A stretch of 64,000 nucleotides of DNA, taken from contig JAJFPB010000006.1 of assembly GCA_020881915.1 (NCBI GenBank), forward strand, positions 868,001 through 932,000, given 5' to 3'. Positions 38,601 through 50,600 of this stretch are shown in pieces; position 1 is the stretch's first letter; each line of letters opens with the position of its first letter. The notes beneath the pieces were generated by a model. The model was not told where the DNA came from. It made no database searches and saw only the letters and a program-made list of their open reading frames with translations. Position numbers and translations under genes: made by a program. The DNA comes from Paramyrothecium sp. XJ0827 (taxonomy: Eukaryota; Ascomycota; Sordariomycetes; Hypocreales; Stachybotryaceae).

Positions 38601-41600
38601 CATTGTACAACATGCATGCTGGAGAGGACTGTACCAATGGCGTGCCTATTGGACAGGCCATTAGCAACTCTGGCGCCTATGTTATGGATCCCCTCCAGCA
38701 GCTCGTACCTATTGGCGTTGTAGGAGAGCTTGTTGTCGTGGGCGATGGCCTTGCGCGTGGATACACAGATGCATCACTAGACGAGGGCCGCTTTGTGGAC
38801 ATTAACATCGCTGACCAGGTCATACGAGCATACCGCACGGGCGATCGGGCACGTCGTCGGCCCATGGATGGTCATATCGACATCTTTGGGCGCATGGATC
38901 ACCAGATCAAGGTTCGGGGGCACCGCATCGAACCAGCTGAAATTGAGCAGGAAATGCTGTCGTTCGAGGATGTTAAGGATTCGATTGTGATATTGACACA
39001 GTTGGAAGAGGGCCAAGATTCACAGCTTGTCGGCTTCTTCACAGCTCACTATAACAACGACGGTACGAAAGCAGCTAGCACATCGGGAGAGCGGAAGAAT
39101 TCGAGCTCCAAAACAGAGAAGAAGATGCGTCAGCATCTGCGAAACTCTCTTCCCTCCTACATGGTCCCGACGAGACTCTTGCAACTGGAGGAACTTCCTC
39201 TCAATGCCAATGGGAAGATTGACCGGAACAGACTAGACTTCCTAGCTCAGACGATGCCGTATAGCAGCTATAACGCGTCTGACGACGTCGAGGAGCGCAT
39301 TGCACCACGTAACGAAGTGGAAGCAGTACTTTGCGAAGAATTCGCCGACATACTCGGCACAAATGTCTGCGTGACAGCAAACTTCTTTGACATCGGCGGT
39401 CACTCGCTGATGGCTACGAAGCTTGCTGCGCGCCTCAGCCGCCGGGTCAACGCAAATATATCTGTCAAGCACATCTTTGATTATCCCGTCTTAGCCGATC
39501 TCGCCAGTTCAATCCAAGGAGGCTCGACTCAATACAACCCAATTATTCCAACTCCTTATGATGGGCCCGTGGAACAGTCTTTCGCGCAGGGGCGTTTGTG
39601 GTTTCTTGACCAGCTCGAGCTAGCTGCGTCATGGTACATCATTCCCATGGCTGTTCGTCTACGTGGGCGTCTTGACGTCGAGGCACTCACTGCCGCTTTG
39701 CAGGCTTTGGAGCGTCGTCATGAGTCTCTACGAACAACGTTCCAGAGTGACTGTGGCGTTGGGATGCAGGCCATTCGGCCTGACGAAGCAAAGCCTCTGA
39801 GGATAATTGACATTTCAGCGTCAGCCAGTAGGGACTTCTTGAAAGTGCTGGGTCAAGAGCAAACAACACCCTTCGACCTATCAACAGAGCCGGCATGGCG
39901 AGTGGCCCTGTTGCGCCTAGGAAACGACGATCACATCTTGTCTATTGTTATGCATCACATTATCAGCGACGGTTGGTCCATCGATGTCCTGCGTAAGGAA
40001 CTGGCCAAGTTTTACAGCATGGCTGTGCGCAAGGAGGATCTATCTCAAGTCAACCCACTTCCCATCCAATATCGTGATTTTGCTGTGTGGCAGAAACAAG
40101 AGGCGCAAATCGCCGAGCATGAGCGTCAACTATCCTATTGGAAGCAACAGCTTCAGGGTAGCCAGCCTGCCGGCTTCCTCTGCGACAAGCCTCGCCCTGA
40201 CGTGCTCTCCGGAAACGCGGGCCTTGTCCAGTTGCAAATTGAGGGCCCTATATACGAGAATCTCCAGGCTTTCTGTCGCAGCCATTACATGACTCCATTC
40301 ACAGTCCTGCTGGCTGTATTCCGAACCGCACATTACCGTCTCACTGACATAGAGGATGCCACTATTGGCACACCTATCGCGAACCGTAACCGCCCTGAAT
40401 TGGAAGAGTTGATAGGTTTCTTTGTTAATACCCAATGCATGAGGATTCCAATTAACAGCGAGCAAGATACTTTCAATTCCTTGGTACGGAAGGTACGCTC
40501 AATAGCCACAGCCGCGTTTGAGAACCAAGATGTACCGTTCGAACGCATTGTGTCCTCGCTCATTCCAGGTTCGAGAGACACTTCACGTAACCCTCTTGTG
40601 CAGACTAGTTTTGCGGTTCATTCACAAGAAGACTTCGGAAGACTCGAACTTGAAGGTGTTGCAGATGAATCACTCTCTTCGGCACCCACCACCCGACTGG
40701 ATCTCGAAGTTCATATCTTCCCTAACGAGAAAGGACTGGGAGGGTCTGTGCTCTTTGCAACAGATCTGTTCAACACTGAGACAGTCCAGAATATTGTTGA
40801 CGTATTCCAAGAAGTCTTAAGGCGGGGCCTCGAGCATCCCGAGGTTCTCCTTTCACGCCTCCCGCTCACAGATGGCTTACAATCACTCCAAGATCTTAGC
40901 CTTCTTGAGATCAAGAAAACAGAATACCCACGCGAGTCTAGTGTAGTCGATCTCTTCGAAGAGCAGGTGGCCGCCAACCCTACGGCAGTAGCTGTGACAG
41001 ATTCTACGTCAAGGTTGACTTATGCCGAGCTGAACGAAAAGTCGAACAGACTTGCCGCTTGGTTGCGGGAGCGCCGTCTCCCTGCCGAGACATTGATTGG
41101 TATTCTAGCGCCACGCTCATGCCAAACCATCGTTGCATATATCGGCATTCTCAAAGCCAATCTCGCCTACTTGCCCCTTGATATCAATGTCCCACCTGCA
41201 AGAAACCAGCTGATACTTTCTACTATTCCTGGGCATAAGCTTGTCCTTATGGGCAGCAATGTGGGTAGACCTGAAGAGTCAGGGCCAAGCATTGAATGGG
41301 TACCACTTGAAGATGCGTTGTCCGCAACGACAAAGGGTATCCAGGCAAAGGCCGCCATTAAACCTCATTCAAAGAGTCTGGCCTATGTCATGTTCACATC
41401 TGGCTCCACCGGCCGTCCAAAGGGCGTCATGATTGAACATCGGGGCATCAGCAGACTGGTTAGGAGTGGTTTCCTCTATGATTTGCCACCAATGCCACGC
41501 GTGGCCCATCTATCCAACATTGCCTTTGATAACTCAACTTGGGAGATTTATGTCGCTCTTCTCAATGGTGGAACCGTAATCTGCATCGATTACTTTACAA

Positions 41601-44600
41601 CCCTGGATTACAAGGCGCTTGAGTTGGTCTTCTTAGAAGAAAAAGTTCAAGCCGCAATGCTTCTTCCTTCACTTCTCAAGCAATTACTTATCCACATCCC
41701 TAACGCGGTCGCCGCACTTGACATCATACTAGCAGCTGGAGATCGATTTGATGGACGTGATGCCATTGAGACTCAGCGCCTCCTTCGAGTTAATGCTTAT
41801 AACGCATACGGTCCTACAGAAAACACCGTCACGAGTACAATTTACTCTGTCAAGGGTGATGAAAATTTCACCAACGGCGTTCCAATTGGAAAAGCTCTTC
41901 ACAACTCAGGTGCCCATATAATAGATTCAACATACCAGCCTGTATCTATTGGGGTGGTGGGTGAACTTATCGTGACAGGAGATGGACTTGCTCGCGGCTA
42001 CACAGATCCAGCAATGGATGTTAACCGCTTTATCGAAGTTTCCATCAATGGTAAAGCTGTTCGAGCATATAGGACGGGTGATTGCGCACGATTCCGCCCT
42101 GGGGATGGCCAAATCGAGTTTTTTGGCCGTATCGACCACCAGTTCAAGGTGCGCGGTCACCGCATGGAACCTGCGGAAATCGAACAAGCCATCTTGGCTA
42201 ATTCGGCAGCTGTCGATGCGGTCGTTGTCCTCCGTAAGATGGAGGCACAGGAAGCCGATCTGGTTGCGTTCGTCGTGCCTCGCGAACGCAGCGCCAATGT
42301 TGATGAGGCGGCTGATATGGAAAGGAGCCTGCTTCAGCGGCTCCAATCCCTGTTCCCAGCCTACATGGTGCCTACGAGAATCATTGAGTTAGAAGAGATG
42401 CCCCTCAACGCAAATGGGAAGAATGACCGTCTCGAGCTCACAAGCCGGGCTCAAGCGCTCGATAACGTTGCAAAGAAGGCTTCGGTACCCCAAGCGCCAC
42501 GCAATGACCTAGAGATTGCGCTGTGTGAGGAATTTGGAAGCGTGCTCAATGTTGAAGTTGGAATTGATGATAACTTCTTTGACCTTGGCGGACATTCTTT
42601 AGTCGCGACTAAACTTGCAGCCCGCCTTAGCCAGAGGCTCCATACACAGATTACCGTTAAAAACATCTTCAACCAACCCGTCATCATGGACCTTGCCTCT
42701 ACTATTGAGCAGAATTCAATGCAATACAGACCAATCGAGACAACGAAGTACACTGGTTCTGTTGAGCAGTCTTTTGCCCAAGGCCGGCTTTGGTTCCTGG
42801 AGCAGCTTGATATTGGTTCCACGGGTTACCTTGTGCCTCTGGCAGTGCGTTTGCGTGGGGCAGTGAATATGAGAGCTCTCGAAAGGGCTCTCGAAGTCTT
42901 GACGCAGCGACACGAGACCCTTCGAACCACTTTTGAGGACCTCGAAGGTGTCGCCATGCAGGTTGTTCAGCCATCCCTCCCCAGACAACTCAAGATAATC
43001 GACGTACCTGAAGGAGAGGACTTCATGTTGCATCTGCAGAAAGATCAAAAGAGTCCATTCAAGTTAGCCATTGAGCCAGGTTGGCGAGTTACACTATTCA
43101 GGCTCAACGACCAAGACTACATCTTATCCATCGTTCTGCATCATATCATCTCAGACGGCTGGTCACTTGATGTTCTCCAACGCGAGCTGGCCACCTTTTA
43201 CTCAGCCGCGTTGCACAACAAGGACCCGTTATCGCAGGTTCCAGTGCTTCCTATTCAATATCGAGATTTTGCATTGTGGCAAAAGCAACCTGCCCAGATA
43301 TCTGAACAAGAGCGCCAATTGGCATATTGGGAAAAAGAACTCCAGGGGAGTCAGCCGGCGACTTTTCTTTGCGATAAATCAAGGCCCGCTAAATTGTCTA
43401 GCCAGGCTGGTGTCGTCGAGATAAAGATCGATGAGGAAGTCTATAAGAGACTACAGGAATTCTCTCAAACCAAGCAGACAACTCTTTTTTCCATCTTATT
43501 TGCAGCGTTTAGGGCTACGCACTACCGATTAAGTGGTGTCGATGATGCTACTATAGGTACACCGATAGCAAATCGCAATCGTTCAGAGGTCGAGGATTTA
43601 ATCGGCTTTTTCGTCAATACACAATGCATACGGACTGTCGTTACAGAAGAGAATAGCTTCAACGACCTGATCAGCCAGGTTAAGTCCACAATGTCAGCCG
43701 CCATGGAACACCAGGATGTGCCTTTTGAGCGCATTGTTTCGACCGTCTTGCCAGGATCGAGAGATACTTCTCGAAACCCATTGATACAGCTCATGTTCAC
43801 CTTTACCACCGATTCAAATGCTATCATCCAACTCGAAGAAGTCCGAAGTGAGCCAATATCAATGGAACCTACCACGCGGTTTGATGTGGAGTTCAACCTA
43901 AGGCAGGAAGAAGATGGCCTCTGGGGCTTCGCTATCTTTTCTACGGATCTTTTTGAGGCTAATACTATCCGTAATGCTGTTGAAATTTTCCAGGAAACAC
44001 TGAGACAGTGCTTAAAACAGCCGGATGCACCCATCGCGGCCTTACCGCTTACACTTGGACTCACAGAGCTTCAGCACATGGGCTTACTTGATATGGAGGC
44101 CACAGAATATCCCCGTGAAGCAAGCGTTGTTGACGTTTTCAGGACACAGGTGGCAGCTCACCCTAATGCTACTGCCGTCTCCGACATAAGTTCTAAGTTG
44201 ACTTATCGCCAACTGGATCAGCAGTCGGACCAAATCGCTGCCTACCTTCACCATCGTCAGATGAGACCCGAGACTCTGGTTGGCGTTTTTGCCCCTCGTT
44301 CGTGCGAAACCATTATCACAATTTTGGGAATTCTCAAGGCAAATCTCGCATATCTACCATTAGATGTGAACGCCCCCGCCGCTCGCAATAAGAGCATTCT
44401 ATCAGCAATCCCAGGCCATAAATTAGTCATGCTAGGTAGTGGTCTTACCGAACGGGAGATCGAGTCCGCAGACGTCGAGCACGTACACATTGGTGAAGCA
44501 TTAAATTCAGGGGCAGCCACAGGTCTGACCTATCTCGACATGCGCAATCCCGCTACCGCAACAAGTCTTGCCTACGTCATGTTCACGTCTGGTTCCACAG

Positions 44601-47600
44601 GCCGGCCGAAGGGCGTCATGATCGAGCATCGCGGCATTGTGCGCCTCGTCAAGTCAACCAATATCATAACGGAGTCTCAAGCAGCCAAGCCGATTGCTCA
44701 TACATCAAATCTAGCATTTGACGCCTCCACATGGGAGATTTTCACACCACTCCTCAACGGAGGTACGGTAGTCTGTGTGGACCACATGGACGTGTTGAAC
44801 CTGGAAGCTCTTGGTCAGACCTTTGCAGCCAAGGGTATCAAAGCTGCATTTGTTACAGTTGCTCTTTTGACACAGTTACTTAACGAAGCGCCATCTGTGA
44901 TAAGCAGCCTCGACTTGTTATATTCTGGAGGGGACACCATGCGACCGAACGATGCATGCAGAGCCCGGGACCTGGTTCAAGGCAGTTTTTTCAACTTGTA
45001 TGGACCGACCGAGAATACAGTCGTCAGTTCTTGCTATGCGATGGGCGAGGATGAGCGCTGCGCAAACGGTGTCCCCATTGGGAGAGCCATCAACAACTCC
45101 GGGGCATATGTCATGAATTCGCATCTGCAAATTGTTTCCGTTGGTGTTATGGGAGAATTAGTCGTGACTGGCGATGGCCTTGCTCGGGGCTACACCGATC
45201 CAGCTTTCAACAACCAATTTTCTCTCATTGAGATCTCTGGGAAGCTCGTGAGGGCGTACAGAACAGGCGATCGCGCACGATATCGGCCTTCCGATGGCCA
45301 AATTGAGTTTTTTGGACGCAAAGATCAGCAAGTCAAAATTCGAGGTCATCGTGTGGAACCAGTTGAGATTGAGCAAACAATAATCAGCCTAGACAGCGTG
45401 ACGGACGCCGCTGTTGTCCTCCGTACACGTGAAGGCCTTGACCCTGGCCTCGTGGGATTTGTTACACTGTTAGGCGGAACTCAAAACATCGAACAACCAG
45501 AAATTGCTTTGACCACGGAGGCGGAGATCATCCAGCGGTTAAAGGGTCTTCTCCCGACATACATGGTGCCCGAGCAGATTATTCTTATAGATCAGCTTCC
45601 ACTCAATGCGAACGGCAAGGTGGACCGTCGACAACTCACTCTAATAGCCTCCAAAACGGCAAGGACACACTTTGGTGGCTCAAAGTATGTGCCACCGCGC
45701 AATGAAATTGAACTGGCACTCTGTGAGGAATTTACCAACTTGCTCGGGGTTAACGTCGGTATTACGGACAACTTCTTCGACCTCGGGGGGCATTCCCTCA
45801 TGGCAACCAGACTTGCTGCACGGATAAGCCGTCGTTTGGATGCTCGCGTGTCCGTCAAAGACGTGTTTGACAGACCGACTCTTGTTGATCTGGCCGCTAG
45901 CATTCGGCGAGGTTCCAACATCCACAGCCGTATTAAGCCAACCCCTTATAGCGGCCCTGTGAAGCAATCATTCGCACAAGGCCGCCTCTGGTTCTTGGAA
46001 AGGCTTAGTATGAAAGGGACGTGGTATCTCATGCCCCTTGCCGTGCGTTTGCGCGGGCCCCTCCAGACTGAGGCCTTGACAACTGCGTTACATGCTGTGG
46101 AACGACGACATGAAACGATGCGGACAACATTTGAAGACCACAACGGCATCGGCGTGCAAATCGTCCACGATAGCCTGAGCCGACCACTTGAGATCACTGA
46201 AGTGCCGAACGCCAGCCTTGATAGTGCACTGCAGCTCCTCCGGCAAGAACAAGAAACGCCGTTCGATATCTCCTCCGAGCCCGGATGGAGACCCTCTCTT
46301 TTCCGAATCGGCGAGGATGACCATATCCTCTCCATTGTCATGCATCACATCATATCTGACGGTTGGTCTGTTGATGTCCTGCGTCATGACCTGGCTCGGT
46401 TCTATACTGCCGCGCTCAAGGGCCACGATCCATTAGCCCAGATGGAGCCGCTTCCTATCCAATACCGCGACTTTTCCGTATGGCAGAAATCGACGGAACA
46501 AGTCATGGAACACCAGAAGCAGTTGGAGTACTGGACCGAGAAGCTGGCTAATGGCTCGCCTGCGGAGCTTTTCTGTGACAAACCACGACCAGCCATGCCA
46601 TCTGGCGAGGCCAAGGCAGTTCAATTCACCATTGAAGGCTCTCTTTACTCAGAGCTTGAGTCCTTCTGTAAGACGCGTCAAGTGACACCCTTCTCAGTTC
46701 TTCTTGCCGCGTTCCGTGCCACACATTATCGTTTGACCGGGGCTGAGGATGCAACCATCGGTATTCCCATTGCCAACCGCAATCGCCCTGAATTGGAAGA
46801 GATGATCGGCTTCTTCGTCAACACACAGTGTATACGATTAATTGTTGATGATGAGAGCTTCGACGCCCTGGTTCAGAATGCTCGCGCTACAATGTCTGCC
46901 GCATTCGAGAATCAGGATGTCCCATTCGAGCGCATCGTCTCCACGCTGTTACCGGGGGTCAGAGATACCTCCCGCAATCCATTAATACAGCTGATGTTTG
47001 CCGTCCACTCGCAGAAGGGACTCGGGCGAATCGAGTTCGAGGGTCTGGCTAGCGAGCCTCTGCCAACAGCCAACACAACACGCTTCGACCTCGAGTTCCA
47101 CCTTTTCCAGGCAGAAGGCGGTCTGGGCGGACACGTCCTTTATGCTTCCGAACTCTTCGAGCATGCTACGATAAGTAGCCTGGTCAATGTCTTCCAAGAG
47201 ATCCTCCGTCAAGGGCTTGCACAGCCGGAGTTGCCTGTAGCCAAATTGCCTCTTACTGATGGCCTAGCAGCTCTGGAGAGCATGGTTCCCTTGGAAGTTG
47301 AGACTTCGACGACGTCCGACGACCTCAGTGATCCTAGTATCGTAGACGTCTTCCTCCAGCAGATGGCTGCATTTCCCGATCGAGTTGCCGTCAAGGATTC
47401 CTCTACGGAGCTTACGTATAGTCAGCTTCATGAAAGGTCAGACCAGCTTGCTGCTTGGCTCCGACAACAACACATGCCAGCCGAGGCACTAGTAGGCGTC
47501 CTCTCACCAAGATCGTGCCAGACAATTGTCAGTTTCATTGCTATTCTGAAGGCGAAATTAGCCTATCTCCCGCTTGACGTCAACACGCCTACCGCACGTC

Positions 47601-50600
47601 TTGATACGATCTTATCGAGCGCCTCTGGGCTAACAACAGTTCTCCTCGGAACCGGAGTTTCAATTCCGAATACCCATACAGCCAATATTGAGTTCATTCC
47701 CATGGATGACATCTTCTCCTCGTCACAGAAAAACCTGGAAAACATTCCAGCCGGTATTTGTACCCCTTCAGCTGCAAACCTTGCGTACGTTATCTTCACC
47801 TCGGGCTCTACTGGCCGACCTAAGGGTGTCATGATGGAGCATCGCGCTATTATTCGGCTTGTGAAGGGTAGCACTGTGACTCGTGAGCTTCCCAACGGAG
47901 CGCGAATTGCACATTTGTCGAACGTTGCATTCGACGCCTCTGCTTGGGAGATTTACGCTGCTCTTCTGAACGGCGGGACCTTGATATGCATTGACTACTT
48001 TACAACGCTGGACAGCCAAGCTTTTGAGGCTGTCTTTGCGCGGGAAAAGATCAATGCGACAATGCTGTCGCCCGCATTATTAAAACAATGCCTTGCCAAT
48101 ATTCCAGGCACAATCAAAGCCCTCGATTTGCTCTTTGTTGCTGGGGATCGGCTAGACCCCTCGGATGCCGCGAAGGCTGGAGCACTTGTGAGGAACGCTG
48201 TTTACAATGCCTATGGCCCGACAGAGAACGGAGTCCTCAGCACCATCTTCCGTGTGAAAGCAGGTGATATCTATGAGCAGGGCGTGCCAATCGGCCGTGC
48301 CATAACCAGAACCGGGGCTTACATCATGGACTCAAACCAGCAACTGGTTTCTTTGGGCGTTATGGGTGAAATTGTCGTAACGGGAGACGGCCTTGCCCGT
48401 GGATACACGAACTCATCGTTGAATGCTGATCGCTTTGTACACGTTACCATTGATGGTAAGCGTATACGGGCATACCGAACTGGCGATCGCGCCCGAAACC
48501 GACCATCGGATGGACAAATTGAATTCTTTGGGCGTATCGACCAGCAGATCAAAATTCGAGGTCACCGAATCGAGCCGGCCGAAGTCGAGCTTGCTATGCT
48601 AAAGCATCCCGGTGTCCGTGATGCGGCTGTTGTCGTGCGCACGCAAGGAGACAAGGGGCTGGAAATGGTGGGATTTGTCAGGATGGAGGACACTGAATCC
48701 ATGCAAAAAGAAGCTACGAAGCAAGTTGAGGGCTGGGGAACGCACTTCGAAGCGAGCGTGTATACTGATATCCAAGCCATTGACAAGTCCGTCATCGGTA
48801 ATGACTTTACGGGCTGGACATCCATGTATGACGGAGCCCTGATTGACAAGGAGGAAATGCAGGAGTGGCTTGATGACACTATGGCCACCTTGCTGGACGG
48901 GAAACCCGCCGGCCATGTGCTCGAAGTTGGAGTTGGTACTGGTATGATCTTGTTCAATCTAGGTCCTGGCCTAGCAAGCTACTTCGGCGTCGAGCCATCC
49001 AGCTCAGCTGTCGATTTTGTGAGCAAGGGCATTCACTCTGTGCCGTCTGTTGCTGGTAAAGCCCAGGTCCACGTCGGCACAGCTTTAGATGTCTCTCAGC
49101 TCCGCTCGTCGGCTGAAGCCCAGACTGACGTGGTTGTCATTAACTCGGTCGCACAATACTTCCCTACGGCCGATTACTTGATGCAGGCGATCCAAGACCT
49201 GGTACGGCTACGGGGTATCAAACGTATCTTCTTTGGCGACATGCGAACGTATGCCACGAACAAGAGCTTCCTCGCAGGCAGGGCGGTCCACACATTGGGC
49301 AGAGACGCTACAAAAGAGGACGTGCGACGAAAGGTCGCCGAGTTGGAGGAGAATGAGGAGGAACTCCTAGTCGATCCGGCATTCTTTACGAAACTCGTCC
49401 AGCAAATGCCGGACAATGTCTGGCATGTGGAAATCCTTCCCAAGAGGATGGAAGCAACGAACGAGCTCAGCATGTATCGTTACGCAGCTGTTGTGCACGT
49501 ACGTGGTGAAGAGCCAAGGCAGCCTGTGCATGTCGTTGATTCGAGCGCTTGGGTCGATTTCCAAGCAAACTCGTTAGACCGTCACGGCCTGCTCCATCTT
49601 CTGCAGGACTCGCAACGACCATCTACCATTGCTGTTAGCAATATCCCATATAGCAAGACTTTGTTCGAACAACTGCTGAACGAATCATTGATCATGGGCG
49701 AAAGCGAAGAGACACAAAAGCCTGTTGACGGTGCAGCCTGGATTCTGGGCATCCGTAGCACCGCCGAAGAACGCGTGGCTAAACGCGTGGCTCTATCTGC
49801 CCTCGACCTGACTCACATCGGCAACGAAGCAGGATACCGTGTGGAGCTTAGCTGGGCAAGGCAGAGATCCCAGAATGGTGGAATGGATGCTGTTTTCCAC
49901 CGGCTTCAACCTGAGAACCACGAGTCCCGGGTTCTGTTCCAATTCCCAACCGAACACCAAGGTCGACCGGCAAGCCTTTTGGCCAACCGTCCAATCCAGC
50001 GCCATCAGAACCGCAAGGTCGCCGCTGAGATCAAGGAGAGCCTCAAGAACCTACTGCCTTCCTACATGATCCCCGCACAAATCATAGCTCTGGACCAGAT
50101 GCCAGTCAACGCTAACGGCAAAGTGGACCGTCGCGAGCTTACCCGCAAGGCGCAGGTTGTTCCTGTCAACAAGCAGTCGCTGGAGCGGGTGGAGCCACGC
50201 AACGAGGTGGAGAGGACGCTTTGTGAGTGCTTTTCGGAAGTGCTCGGCGTCGAGGTCGGCATCACGGATAACTTTTTCGAGCTCGGTGGGCACTCTCTGA
50301 TGGCTACGAAGCTCGCAGCACAACTGAGCCAACGCATGAGTGCTCACGTGTCCGTCCGGGATATCTTTGAACAGCCCTTCCCGATAGACCTTGCAAAGCG
50401 CATCCTGAATATCCTATTGCAAGGCGAGAAGAACGAGGTGTCCCAATTGCCCGATATGAAGCCCTTCCAACTCCTCTCTGAGGACGATCCAGAGGGTTTT
50501 GTTAAAGAGGTGCTCTCGCCTCAGCTGCCTCCGTCGTCTGGCAAGATCCTAGATTCTTATCCGGTCACATGGTCGCAGAAAACATTCCTCCATGATGACA

